64,000 nucleotides of DNA from Pseudozyma flocculosa PF-1 (taxonomy: Eukaryota; Basidiomycota; Ustilaginomycetes; Ustilaginales; Ustilaginaceae). A program made the translations under genes and the position numbers. Below the pieces are notes generated by a model. The model was given only the letters and a program-made list of their open reading frames with translations, was not told the origin of the DNA and did no database searches. Positions 34,618 to 45,419 of this stretch are shown here, piece by piece (positions within the stretch are counted from its first letter, which is position 1; every line of letters begins with the position of its first letter). The stretch lies in assembly GCF_000417875.1 (NCBI RefSeq), contig NW_006920886.1:157347-221346 (forward strand), in the 5' to 3' direction.

Positions 34618-35736
34618 GGCGAGCAAAGAAAGGGCCAAGAGGCTGGCAGGCGATGCAGGATGGTCGTGCCGTGTGGCAAAATGAGGCGTGGGGTGGCGCT
34701 GATGGATGAGGCTAGCGGTGTGGCGTTGGTGTTGCCGAGAGGGGCGAATGTGCTGTAGCTCTTGGCAGCCCGCGCTCGACAGGGTGCGCCGGGGGAAAGA
34801 GGAGGTTGAGGATGGTGGTGGCAAAAAGGGACGGCGATGGAAAGGCCGCCAGCAGCGTGCGCGTAAGCCCAGGCCAAAGGGAGGAGGTGTGGGCGGGCCG
34901 GAGGGGCCGCTCAGCTTGGCTCGCCCTGACAACGTGGGGAAGCGCTGCAGCGCTGCCGGGCGTGCGCAGGCCGGCGTGTGGAGGAAGTCCAGCAGGCCAG
35001 GCCAGGCCAGCCAGGCTAGGCTGGGCTCAGCCGCCACGCCACGTCTCGACTCGACCAGCATCGCCCTCAAGTGACTCGGTCGGATGGTCGCTGCGAGCCT
35101 GACGTACTCTGACTCGGTCGTCGCTGTCTCGAGAGCCACCGGTCATGGATGCCCATCACCACTTTGTTGCCGGCAGTGGGTGGCGAATCAGCCGTCCGCC
35201 TCTCCCGCGGGTGTGGGGCTGTATCGGGGACTTGCGATGAACGGCAAAATCGTAGTCCCGATTGCATCGGGATGGCCGGCAGGCCAATGACGCCTCTGCT
35301 GGCTTGTTGGCCTGTGCTGGCCCTTCGCAGCGGCCCGGCCCTTTGCCTAGCCTGCCTGCCTGCACGTAGGGTCCACGGCCAGCTGTCACATCAGTCATCC
35401 GCTTGGCTTCATGCCCGCGCCAAGTTTGGCCACCGGCCTCCCTCGACCATCGCGACCTGGCCTGGCATGAGCTGACGAACGCTTCAGGCCCCTCTCGATC
35501 GATGCCTAGCCTGCCTGCTCGACGATGACGAGCCAAGAACAGCGCGAGCTTCCCCCACGACGAGGCGACGGCCTTCCTACAAATACGACGCTGGCAAAGG
35601 GCAGGCCTGCCGTTCCCACCACCTCCCCGCCATCCCCACAACCGCCCGACTCCTTGAATCCCGGCCTCGATACGGCCACCTAGCATCGCGGCACCCCTTC
35701 CTCGCAGAGCATCCCTTCCAGCCACCCGCCACCACC
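34618..35736. other. Divergent promoter region with GCCAGGCC-rich block
   Basis: About 1.1 kb between the starts of the GTPBP1-type gene (-) and the first dehydrogenase (+). The middle (about 34990-35030) is a dense run of CCAGGCCAGGCCAGCC-type sequence, a pattern that recurs in other promoter regions of this window. No gene was seen. Confidence 0.5.
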
Positions 35737-37073
35737 ATGTCGTCGTCGAAGCGCGAGTCGACCAAGGACGATGACGGCGTCATTACGGCGTACCGCAACT
35801 ACTACCCGGGCCGTCAGGAGCAGGAGTCGCTGCCCGGCCTCGACAGGGATATGGGCCCGCTTGCCGAGCACATCAAGGTCGAAAAGTGGGACAACGAGGG
35901 CAACCCGTACCTCGAGGAGTACAAGGGCACCGGCCGGCTCCAGGGCAAGGGATGCATCGTCACCGGAGGCGACAGCGGCATCGGCCGGTCGGTCGCCCTC
36001 TTCTTCGCCCGCGAGGGCGCCAACGTCACCATCGCCTACCTGCCCGAGGAGCAGCCCGACGCCGACGACGTCAAGAAGCTGTGCGCCGAGGCGCCCATGG
36101 GCAACAAGGAAATCAACCTCGTCCCGCTCGACCTGATGAAGGAAGAGGACTGCAAGATGCTCATCGACAAGCACCTCGAAAAGTGGGGCAGCATCGACGT
36201 CGTCGGTGAGCACAGCTCCCTGCGAACGGTGCCGTCGCGCTGAACCACACCTTGCTGACCTTTCGGCACCTTGATGCTTTCTCCGCCCTGCACCTGACCA
36301 CAGTCAACAACGCCAGCAAGCAGATCTCGTGCAAGAACTTTGAGGACACTGACCTCAACAACGTCGAGAGCACCTTCCGCAGCAACATTCTCGGCACTGT
36401 ACGCATCGTCGCCCGCGCCTCTGCTGACGGCTGTGCCTCAAAGTTCCAGTGCTGACGTAGCGAAAATTTTCTGTCTGCCGCAGTTCGCCGTGACCAAGTT
36501 CGCGCTGCCCCACATGAAGCGCGGTTCGACCATCATCCAGTCGACGTCGGTGACGGCCTACAAGGGCTCGGCGGCCATGGTCGACTACAGCGCCACCAAG
36601 GGCGCCCTGTGCACCTTGACGCGATCCCTCGCCCTCCAGCTCGCCCCGCGCGGCATCCGCGTCAACGCCGTCGCTCCCGGCCCTGTGTACACGCCGCTTC
36701 AGCCGGCCTCGAGGAGCGCCGACAACATGGAGGGCTGGGGCATCGGCCAGATCCCGCTCCACGGCCGCCCGGCGCAGCCCGCCGAGCTGGGCGCCTCTTA
36801 CGTCTACCTGGCGTGAGTTGCGCTTCCGTCGGCAACGAGCTCGTGAGGGGATAATCTCCGGGCTGACATACCTCGTCCTCGCTCTCGGCCCTCTTGCCTT
36901 TGTCCGAACAGTGACTCTGGCGCCACCAACACCATGACCGGCGCCGTGCTGCACCTCAACTCTGGAGGGTGAGTCGCTCCTTGCTGTCGTTGTTGCCGAT
37001 GCCCGATGTCGGTCGTCTGACACCCTCTCAATCAACCTCTCGGTGCGGTTCCCGCAGCTGGTTCGGCTCCTAA
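35737..37073 (+). CDS. Short-chain dehydrogenase/reductase (YghA/Gsp39-like)
   Basis: An NAD(P)-dependent oxidoreductase of the classical SDR family. Exons: 35737-36205, 36304-36398, 36484-36812, 36912-36968 and 37058-37073, 321 aa. The cofactor motif is TGGDSGIG (about residues 75-82), the structural motif VNNAS is formed across the first intron, and the catalytic Tyr-Lys pair is YSATK (about residue 223), followed by the PG motif in VNAVAPGPVYTPL. The N-terminal 60-residue extension with the PGLDRDMGPLAEH patch is typical of the bacterial YghA/general-stress-protein 39 subgroup and its fungal homologues, for which the substrate is not settled. The last exon codes only the final residues WFGS. 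The gene sits head-to-tail with a second, unrelated SDR; the two differ too much to be a recent duplication. Confidence 0.9.
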
Positions 37074-37708
37074 ATGTGTCGGGCGCTCTCTCACGCTGCT
37101 CAGCAGTCAGGCGGAGTCCAGGTTGTACGGCGACTCCGGCTGTCCATCCCTCTGTCCACCAGCAAACGAAATGGAGCCATTCAGCGCATTGCTGATGATC
37201 GAAGGAGCGACACTCTACTGCCCGATGCGATCGTCGGTGGCCGTCGCAGAGGATGGAAGGGGAAGCGGCGTGGCCCGGGGATAGTAGTACGTGCGGGTCG
37301 AGTCCGAGGAAGAAATCGGAAGTCGGGCAAGATCCAGGGAAAACGTGTGGAGGAAGGATGACCTGGCCGCCGGAAGTTGGCTTGCCGCTCACCGCTCACC
37401 GCTCGCCGCTGCTCGACTGCGTGAAAGATCGCTGGGCGAGATTTCGCAAATCGTCACCGCCGCTGCCGACCGACCAACAGCCGAGTGGCCGCGGCTGCGC
37501 TAACGGCGCACGGCGGTGCTCCATATATCCTTGCTTGCCCCTTCCCTCCGCTGCCGTCAGACCCCAAGTAGCACCCACCCCACCCTCCATCTCTACTTCT
37601 CTACCGGCACTGCTTCGTCCATCCCGCCACCACCCCCTCCATAATCGCAAACTCGCACCTGCCCTCACCAGCCTATCCATCCCTGCACGCACACAGTCCG
37701 TTTCCGCA
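37074..37708. other. Intergenic region with promoter of second dehydrogenase
   Basis: 635 bases between the two SDR genes. It includes a TATA-like element at 37523-37528 and a C/T-rich stretch up to the ATG at 37709. No other gene was seen. Confidence 0.5.
37521..37530 (+). promoter_or_regulatory. TATA-like element
   Basis: CCATATATCC about 185 bases upstream of the ATG of the second dehydrogenase, followed by the C/T-rich leader. AT-only hexamers are rare in this GC-rich sequence, which supports a promoter role, but it is a single short match. Confidence 0.4.
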
Positions 37709-38872
37709 ATGACCTTCAAGGCCTCGGACATCCCCAACCTCTCTGGCAAGGTGGCCCTCGTCACCGGCGGCAATGGCGGTCTCGGAGAGTGAGTGCGCTG
37801 GCGATGGGCAAGGAGCGGGCGTTTACAGTCTGACGGCGAAGGACGCCACACCATGACGAAACTTGCAGCTCGCCACTCGAGACCACCCCATCCTGACCCC
37901 TTCGCTTCCCGGCCCCCTCGCGCCACTTGCAGGATCTCGTGCCGCGAGCTGTCGGCCCACGGCGCCAAGGTCTTTATGGCCTCGCGCAGCGAGTCCAAGG
38001 CGCGCGACGCCATCGAGCGCATCAAAAAGGCCCACCCGGACGCCGACGTCAGCTTCATTGAGCTCGACCTGACCGAGCTGGCCAGCGTCAAGCGCGCCGC
38101 CGACCAGTTCAACGCCGCCAGCGACCGCCTCGACATCCTCCTCAACAACGCCGGCGTCATGGCCACGCCCTACGAGTTCACAAAGGACGGCCTGGAGCTG
38201 CAGATGGGCACCAACGTCGTGGCCCACTACCTGCTGACGATGCTGCTGCTGCCCAAGCTCGTCAAGACGTCGCAGCTGCCCGAGTACCAGCAGGGCGACG
38301 CCACGGTGCGCGTCGTCCAGGTGTCGAGCATGGGCCACACCATGACGCGCTCTCGGCCCGACTTCACCAGCCTCGAGGGCATCAACAAGCAGTACGCGCC
38401 CGAGGTGCGCGGCACCTGGACGCGCTACGCCAACTCGAAGCTCGGCAACATCCTCATCGCCGACGAGCTCAAGCGGATGCTGCCCGAGTCGGCGCGCATC
38501 TCGAGCCTCTCGCTCCACCCGGGCGTCGTCAACACGGGCCTGCTGCGCGGCGCCAACCAGTCGTACGGCAGCCTGCTGGGCTCGTTCTTCAACCTCAGCT
38601 CGCGCCTCTTCTTTACCCACCCGGACCAGGGCGCCCTGACGCAGCTCTATGCCTGCACCTCGCCCGAGGTCGACGGCAAGAAGCTGAGCGGCTCCTACTT
38701 CGTCCCCACGGCCAAGCTCGGATCCAAGTCGAGCATCGCCCGCGACGACGACGGCTCGCTGGCCGCCGAGCTCTTCCGCTTCTGCCGCGGCTTTGTCAAG
38801 GACAAGGCCGGCATCGACGTCGACCAGGTCCTCGCCGAGGTCGACCTCAAGACGCCCGAGTCGCACCTCTGA
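37709..38872 (+). CDS. Short-chain dehydrogenase (retinol dehydrogenase/WWOX-like)
   Basis: An SDR of the retinol-dehydrogenase-like subgroup that typically reduces or oxidises lipophilic substrates. Two exons: 37709-37788 and 37933-38872, 339 aa. The start MTFKASDIPNLSGKVALVTG leads into the NAD(P)-binding motif TGGNGGLGE, which ends exactly at the splice junction. LLNNAGVM and the catalytic YANSK (about residue 190) follow, then LHPGVVNTGL. The C-terminal part has a hydrophobic stretch (LLGSFFNLSSRLFF) usual for membrane-associated members. No signal peptide. The exact substrate cannot be read from the sequence. Confidence 0.9.
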
Positions 38873-39648
38873 GCCGTCGCACTGCCTTGCGCGTTCCGAG
38901 CGCCTGCTCTTATGCCCTGCTTGCCATAGACTCGACGAATGTGACCCCGTGCCCACGAGTCGCGGCTGTGGGTCAGTCGACCCTCGATGGTCTTCTGCCT
39001 CCCGCCGCGCTGCCGCCCGATACCTATTGCCTATACCTTTCTTCTGTGTTTTGTCTTGCGGCCGCCACCATGAGTGTATGTACATGGCCGGATGTGGATC
39101 GCCAACGCTAAAGTGTCATGCTTGCTCGCCGCTGCCTTTGAGGTGGGCAGGCTCCCGCGTATTGCGGAGTATCTTCCATTGGTTCGGGAAGAGGAGGCGG
39201 GCGGAGCATGGGCCACCCCTTGCCTTAACCTGCGAGCCTGCGTTTTCGGCGGAGTCGACGTCCCGAAAGCCGACGGAGGGCTTTCCCCGGTTGGCTGGCT
39301 GGCTCGCCGGCTGCAGGGCTGGCCTGTCGACCCCACACCCCGGCCCTCTTGCTGGCCAGCTTGGCCCGGCACCACACCATTCTCCCCTTTTTCGATATCA
39401 CAGCGTACAGTTCTCGGTCTCTGCAGCTTGCTCTTGCTTCCGTCTCGCTACATCAGCCTACGACCCTGCTTCTTGATGGAAGGGCTAGCCCGACCTCCAT
39501 CACCAGCTCGCAACCCGTCAGAGGGTTGACGGATCAGCAAACGCACACTCTCGACCGGACACCTCCGGCTCGGTCATCGTATCCTCTGACAGCGCATCGA
39601 CCAGCCTAGAGATCTGGTGGCACGCTCCAGCTCCTGTCTGGGAGGAAG
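38873..39648. other. Intergenic region, no gene recognised
   Basis: 776 bases between the second SDR and the transporter gene. GGCTGGC/GGCCTGTC-type sequence occurs at about 39290-39370. No coding frame is convincing. Confidence 0.45.
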
Positions 39649-42306
39649 ATGGCATCCCCATCCTACAATGCCAACGCCTGGACCGATGCCACGTCTTCGA
39701 CCAATCCACTCTCATCGTCCTCGGGGCAAGACAGCAGCGGCCCTACGAGCCTCACCACGCCGGTCGATACCTCCTCATCGCCCTTGATCGACTCTTCCAC
39801 ATATACAAGCCGCGGGTCCGACGCTCGATCTCACAAGTCTGCAAGAAGCGGCGTCAGCGACGACGACGAGGAAGGCGATGCCCCTATCTACTTTGCCGCC
39901 CGCTCCTCGGCCGAGCGGGTTCGGTCCTCTGACTCGCAGGCGACGAGGAGCGGCGCCGGGAGAATAGGAGGCTACCTCGACGAGGAAGAAGAGGACGGGA
40001 GCGGGGAGGCGGGCCTGCTGAGCGGCAAGCGCCGATCCGACACGGCGCGACCCAGATACGACGACGGCGAAGATGGACGCACGGCCACCGCGAGGTCGCG
40101 GGACGGAGATAACTCGTCAATCGCGGGGGGAGGGTCCTACTGGCGGCTAGCGGCCGAGGCGTCCAACACCATCTCGACCAGGGCCCTCGAGCACGTCGAT
40201 GGGGGCACCACCAAGGAGCGCAAAAGGGCCTACTGGCGGGCGGCCGCCGTCAACCTCACCTTGATCGGCGGATGGTGTGAGTCTCTCCTGCCTGGCGAAG
40301 TCTCCTCTGCTGTGCGGCAGCAGATGTGGTGGACCTGACCTCCTCCTTCCTCGCTCCTCCCCACTGCCTCTTACGCCTCGCTGCGCAGATACGTTCTCGA
40401 CGTTGATATCCATCTACAACAAGTGGATGTTTTCGCCGGACCGACTCAATTTCTCCTTTCCGCTGTTCGTCACCACCTGCCACATGGTCATGCAGTTCAT
40501 CCTGGCCAGCCTTGCCATGAAGCTGTTTGACGAGAAGCTCGTACCGCGCAAGCCAAACGGCGAGAGGGCGCGGCCGAGCGGGCACGACTGGGCGTGAGTG
40601 CGGCGCCGGCGGGGGCGAGGGCGTCTTCTCTACCGCCACGGAGGGCTCACATCGCCTCGCTCTCTCCCTCCCTCGTTATGCCTTTTCCTCCCGCCGCTTC
40701 GGCAGGTCCAAGGTGGTGCCATGCGCCGCAGCAACAGCCTTGGACATCGGTCTGTCCAACACCAGCCTAAAGACCATCACACTGACGTTTTACAGTTGAG
40801 TCCGGACGAGGGAGCATGGCCTTGCGTCTTGTCGATTGACCCTGTCCAACGTGCCGCTGACGTCGTCTGCCTTTTGCCCACTCGTCTTTTCTGCCTCGAC
40901 CGAACGGCAGCCATGTGCAAGTCGTCGAACCTCGCGTTTGTCCTCTTCTTCGCCTTTCTCTTCCGGCTCGAAATCATCCGCTGGTCGCTGATCGGCATCA
41001 TCGCGCTCATCACCATCGGCGTGAGTCTGGATGAGCGTGAATCCGCGTCGCACATCGACAACGTACGACGGCTGACACCTCCCGCTTTTACTTTCGCCCC
41101 CGCCTATCCTCGCTCCGCAGGTGGTCATGATGGTGGCGGCCGAGACCAAGTTTGTGCTGGTAGGGGCCGTGCAGGTGCTCACCGCATCGGCCATGGGCGG
41201 GCTGCGGTGGACGCTGACGCAGATGCTACTCGATCGCGACGGCATGGGCCTCAACAATCCGATCGCCACCATCTTCTGGCTGGCGCCCGTCATGGGCGCA
41301 TGCCTGGTCGTCTTCAGCGCCATCTTTGAGGACTGGCACGCCATCTTTGGCGGCGACGGCGGCTGGTTCGATGGGCTCTTCCGCTCCCTCAAGACGGTCG
41401 CGCTCATCACGGCGCCCGGCGTGCTGGCGTTTGGCATGAACCTGAGCGAGTTTGCGTGAGTGTCGCTGGCGGGCATAGAGGGGCAGGCATTCGGCTGTCT
41501 TTGAGGGCGCAGGTCGCTGACCCGTTCTTTGTTCCCCAACCCTTCACTGGCTCTTTGCTTCGACCGGATGGCAGCCTGATTCAGAGGACGTCGGTGGTGA
41601 CGCTGTCGGTGGCGGGCATCTTCAAGGAGGTGTTGACCATCATGATTGCCAGCACCATCTTTGGCGACGAGCTGACGCCCATCAACATTACGGGCCTCTG
41701 CATCGCCTTGGTCGGTGAGTGCCCGCGGCGGGGCCACCATTGCCTCCGCCTTGCCCTCGGACTTGAAGCTGACCCTTGTTCTTCTCTCTTCCTATCTTGA
41801 CCTGCTGGCTCCCCTCTGTAGGCATCGGGCTGTACAACTACCTCAAGTACCGCCTGATTACCCAGGGACCGACGGCGTTCAGCCGTACGTCGTCGTCGAC
41901 GGGCCTCAATGAGCTGAGCGAGTCGCTGCGATCCCGCGCCTCGTCGCTGGCCCACTCGCTGGGTCGGCCGCGCTCGACGCGGGAGAGGGGCAGCGACGTC
42001 CACTCGCTCGCCACGACGAGGGGCCCAGGTCGATCTGGCGGCGCAAGGGGAGGCTACGATGCGCTGCGACACGACGACGGCGACGGAGACGGCGATGCGG
42101 TGCTGTTCGACCGCGACACCGAGTCGGTCTCTGGACGCGGCGATGCCGTCGAGATTGATACGCACAAGGTCAGCGTCGAGATCGTCTCGGCTGCCGAGCG
42201 GCAGAGGGAGAAGGAGAGGCAGGAAAAGATCCAGGAAGAGGCGGATCTCGCCGGATGGGACACGAGCGGCGAGAGGGAGACGGGCAACGGGTACGTCGAG
42301 AGGTGA
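39649..42306 (+). CDS. TPT/nucleotide-sugar transporter family protein (SLC35C2-like)
   Basis: A multi-pass Golgi/ER transporter of the triose-phosphate translocator (DUF250) family, closest in pattern to SLC35C2. Seven exons: 39649-40276, 40389-40593, 40706-40794, 40911-41020, 41121-41455, 41575-41714 and 41822-42306, 663 aa with consistent phases. The first 190 residues are a hydrophilic Ser/Asp-rich cytosolic arm. The transporter core starts at FSTLISIYNKWMFSP and includes LDIGLSNTSLKTITLTFY, MCKSSNLAFVLFFAFLFRLE, WTLTQMLLD, the LITAPGVLAFGMN helix and SVAGIFKEVLTIMIA with the closing GIGLYNYLKYR. The C-terminal 150 residues are again cytosolic, charged and probably coiled (AAERQREKERQEKIQEE). 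The substrate is unknown; SLC35C2 has been linked to GDP-fucose handling in animals, but that should not be transferred. Confidence 0.9.
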
Positions 42307-42460
42307 GACGGCGCGGATCGTTGTGGACTTGGAGCCCGAGTCTGGTGCCCGGACCATGCGGCTAGAATACAGTGATGGTAGAGTCGTGCGCTCGAAGCGG
42401 GATCAGGTGCGATACGGAATGGCAATACGGAGATGCGGATGGGCGAGATGTCCGCCCGCC

Positions 42461-43063
42461 TCATTGCGCTGATGCCTGCGCGGGGGTTGCCTGTGCTTGT
42501 GGCTGTTGCGGCTTGACGTCGGCCGGTTCGGCCCCTTGTAGCTGCGCAGCATCGTCTCCTTCGAGGGTGTCGCCTGTCGGATCGCGCCTGTTTGATCGCG
42601 ATACAAGAAGATGGAAGCCGTTGTGAGATACGATGCGCGCGAGACCCGCAAGAAAGGGTAGTGTATGATCTCGGCTGCGTGCAACGACGACAGCGACGAC
42701 GACGACGACGACGTACCAAGTAGCCCAGTGTCTAGCCTGGCGGTTGGCCACCTCGTTGGCCCATCCCTGGTCCTTGAGGGCCTCTCTGAACTCGCGGTGC
42801 TGGAGCAGGTCGAGCATGTGGAGCGCCTGCGGGTACTGGAGGTACTTTACGTAGCGCGGGTGGCGAAAGTAGTTGAGGTGGCGGAGGTAGAGGAGCAGCG
42901 CAGGGCTCGACAGGTGGCCCTGGGTGGCCAGCGTGTGCAGGTAGTACGGGTTGGCCAGCGACGAGAGGAACTCGAGGTCCCGCGTGAATGCCGTCGTGTT
43001 CGCCTGCCGTATCGCCGGGTGCGGTGTCGTCGTCGTTGTCGTTGTCGTCGTCGTCGTCGTCAT
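42461..43063 (-). CDS. MED31: Mediator complex subunit 31 (Med31/Soh1)
   Basis: Med31 is a small, highly conserved subunit of the Mediator middle module that bridges activators and RNA polymerase II. Exons 42717-43063 and 42461-42587 give 157 aa; the intron starts GTACGT and ends AACAG. The core is unmistakable: FTRDLEFLSSLANPYYLHTL, then LSSPALLLYLRHLNYFRHPR, YVKYLQYPQALHMLDLLQ and FREALKDQGWANEVANRQ. The N-terminus starts with a run of 12 threonines encoded mostly by ACG triplets, a likely length-variable tract. The C-terminal 40 residues are Gln/Ala/Pro-rich. It is transcribed away from GSH2; the two ATGs are 321 bases apart. Confidence 0.95.
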   Translation of the reverse strand: MTTTTTTTTTTTTPHPAIRQANTTAFTRDLEFLSSLANPYYLHTLATQGHLSSPALLLYLRHLNYFRHPRYVKYLQYPQALHMLDLLQHREFREALKDQGWANEVANRQARHWATWYVVVVVVAVVVARSRDHTLPFLAGLARIVSHNGFHLLVSRSNRRDPTGDTLEGDDAAQLQGAEPADVKPQQPQAQATPAQASAQ

Positions 43064-43384
43064 CTTGGGCTGATCCAAGGCGGACTGCAATGGACCGGGC
43101 TTGGTTGAACGGCGTCGAGGGATGGTGGATGGACGTGGATCGAGGTCAAGAGAAGAGAGTGTGTGTGTAGAGAGAGAAAAGTGAGGTGGTGGCCCGTGTG
43201 CCGGTCCGGAGTTAGACAGCTGGCTCAAGGCGGGCGGGCAGGGCTGAGAAGAAAGAAGGCCGAGCCGAGCAGCCAGGCCAGGCCATACGAGGGTCCTCAC
43301 CACCGCCCCTTCTCTTGCGCCCACCACGACCACAATTCCCCTCTCTCTCTCTCTTCCTGTTCCGCCATTCAACTGCCCCTCGCC
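43064..43384. promoter_or_regulatory. Divergent promoter of MED31 and GSH2
   Basis: The only sequence between the two start codons is 321 bases, so it must contain both promoters and both 5' leaders. It is C/T-rich toward GSH2 (CCCCTCTCTCTCTCTCTTCC near 43339) and has the AGCCAGGCCAGGCC motif near 43270. No clear TATA element was seen in either direction. Confidence 0.6.
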
Positions 43385-45178
43385 ATGGCCAACACGACGC
43401 CCAACACTCTGCCAACCTGGCCGCCGAGCTCGCTGACGGTGCAGCAGATCGGCCACCTCGCCCACCTCGCGACCGACTACGCCCTTGCCAACGGCATCGT
43501 CTACCGCCCTCTTCCCCCGCCCGCGTCCTCGTCCCCGTCCTCGTCCTCGTCCTCGACCGACGCACCTGCGCCGACGCCGCCGTACGACAGCGTGATCCAC
43601 GCCCCCTTTTCCCTCGTCCCCTCTCCCTTTCCTCGCCCGCTCTTTGACTACGCCCAGTCGCTGCAGCCCACCTACGACGTCCTCTATGCCTCGCTCGCCT
43701 CGTCGCCCGACTTTCTCAAGCGCGTCGTCGGCGGGAGCGTGTCCAAAGTCGACAGCTTCCAGGCGTCCCTCTGGAAGATCTACCAGCATCTCCAGAATCC
43801 GGACCGGCGCAGCAGGCAGAGGCTCGGCCTCGGCCTCTTCCGCAGCGACTACCTCCTCCATCGCCCCGACGACGACGAGGACGGCAAAGAGGGGCGGGCA
43901 AGCGAGCTGCAGCTCAAGCAGGTCGAGTTCAACACCATCTCGGCCAGCTTTGGCGCGCTCTGCACAAAGGTCGCCGCCCTGCACCGCCACGTCGCGCGCA
44001 ACTCGGCAGGATACTTTGGCGCCCACGACGGCAAGCTCGCCGAGCTCGACCGGCTGCCCGAGAACGAGGCGCTCGATGTCCTCTCTTCCGGCCTGGCCGC
44101 GGCGCACAAGGCCTACCTCGAGCAGCGAGGGCTCGCCCCTGCGGCCGCCGATGCAGCCAAGGCGCCGCTGCCCCTGAGCCCCGTCGTCCTTTTTGTCGTA
44201 CAGGAACACGAGCGGAACGCCTTCGACCAGCGCTGGATCGAGGACAGCCTGACGACGACGCACGGCATTCCCGTGCTGCGGCAGACATTTACGCAGCTGC
44301 AGACCAGCGCCATGCTCGAGGGCGCCGATCGAAGGCTCCACGTCGTACCGTCCTACGGCGGCGAGGCGATCGAGGTGTCGGTCGTCTACTTCCGAGCCGG
44401 CTACGGGCCAGGCGACTACCCGACCCAGTCCGAGTGGGAGCTGCGCGAGCGGCTCGAGTCGTCGTACGCCATCAAGTGTCCGACGGTGGCGCTGCAGCTG
44501 GCGGGGGCCAAAAAGGTGCAGCAGGTGCTTTCGGAGCCGCAGTGCACCGAGTCGATCCTCCTCGACGCTGCCAAGACGGGCGGCCGCGCCGTGTCCAAGG
44601 ACGAGGTGGAGCGGGTGCGACAGAGCTACACGGACCTGTACCCGCTCGACGCGTCGGCGCTGGGACAGGAGGCCTACCGTCTCGCGCGCGCGCAGCCGCA
44701 CCGGTTCGTCATGAAGCCGCAGCGCGAGGGCGGCGGCAACAATGTATACCGACACGATATCCCGCCCGCTCTCGACGAGATGGAACGTCTCGACGCCCAG
44801 GGCCTTGTCACACCATCCACCGCCGGCAGTATCGACGGCGGCGGCGGTGGCGAAGGAGAGGCGGTCAAGAGGCGAGAGGGGTACATCCTCATGTCCCTCA
44901 TCCAGCCGCCGCCGGGTATCGGAAACTGGCTCGTCAAGGCCTCATCCGCATCCTCCGTCTCGCCGGGCGCGGCGGTACTGGCGCACGACGTCGTATCGGA
45001 ACTCGGCGTCTACGGTTCCATCCTCTACCGCGACCACGACGACGAAGGGGCAGAGGGAAAGATCGAGGTGCGACACCACCGTTCCGGCGGGTTCCTCCTC
45101 CGCACAAAGGCGAGGGAGAGCGACGAAGGCGGCGTCGCTGTCGGATTCAGCGTCATCGACAGTCCCGTCCTCCTCTAG
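43385..45178 (+). CDS. GSH2: Glutathione synthetase
   Basis: Catalyses the ATP-dependent addition of glycine to gamma-glutamylcysteine, the last step of glutathione synthesis. A single exon of 597 aa. The ATG at 43385 (MANTTPNTLPTWPPSS) was chosen because it starts the conserved region; an open frame continues upstream but covers the promoter. Eukaryotic GSH synthetase blocks are present: QVEFNTISASFGAL, VVQEHERNAFDQRWIE, VYFRAGYGPGDYP, KCPTVALQLAGAKKVQQVL, the Gly-rich ATP loop MKPQREGGGNNVYRHD (about residue 445) and the C-terminal substrate loop GGFLLRTKARESDEGGVAVG followed by DSPVLL. Length is somewhat above the usual 470-500 because of Ser/Pro insertions near residue 55 and a Gly-rich insertion near 485. 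Confidence 0.95.
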   Translation: MANTTPNTLPTWPPSSLTVQQIGHLAHLATDYALANGIVYRPLPPPASSSPSSSSSSTDAPAPTPPYDSVIHAPFSLVPSPFPRPLFDYAQSLQPTYDVLYASLASSPDFLKRVVGGSVSKVDSFQASLWKIYQHLQNPDRRSRQRLGLGLFRSDYLLHRPDDDEDGKEGRASELQLKQVEFNTISASFGALCTKVAALHRHVARNSAGYFGAHDGKLAELDRLPENEALDVLSSGLAAAHKAYLEQRGLAPAAADAAKAPLPLSPVVLFVVQEHERNAFDQRWIEDSLTTTHGIPVLRQTFTQLQTSAMLEGADRRLHVVPSYGGEAIEVSVVYFRAGYGPGDYPTQSEWELRERLESSYAIKCPTVALQLAGAKKVQQVLSEPQCTESILLDAAKTGGRAVSKDEVERVRQSYTDLYPLDASALGQEAYRLARAQPHRFVMKPQREGGGNNVYRHDIPPALDEMERLDAQGLVTPSTAGSIDGGGGGEGEAVKRREGYILMSLIQPPPGIGNWLVKASSASSVSPGAAVLAHDVVSELGVYGSILYRDHDDEGAEGKIEVRHHRSGGFLLRTKARESDEGGVAVGFSVIDSPVLL

Positions 45179-45419
45179 AGAGCCGTCGGCTCGGATCGGC
45201 TGACTGACTGCCGGTAGTCCGACTTCGTCTTGACCCGCTGCCGACGAGCACGGGCAGTAGAGCACGCCCACACCCGCATCCGCACCCGCACCCGCATCTC
45301 GACATGCGACTATCGCACAGTACAGCAGACAGACAATGACGATAAGTGACCTGCTCAGCGCACATGGCGACTCCTAGAGCCCCTTCTATAATTTACAACG
45401 GCCGGACCATGTCGCGCCC

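Noticed and set aside
42461..44755. 764-codon open frame on the minus strand covering GSH2 and MED31
   Set aside because: It is the reverse of GSH2 joined to MED31 through its stop-free intron. The GSH2-antisense part has no domain and only reflects GC-rich codon use; the MED31 part is annotated with its intron.
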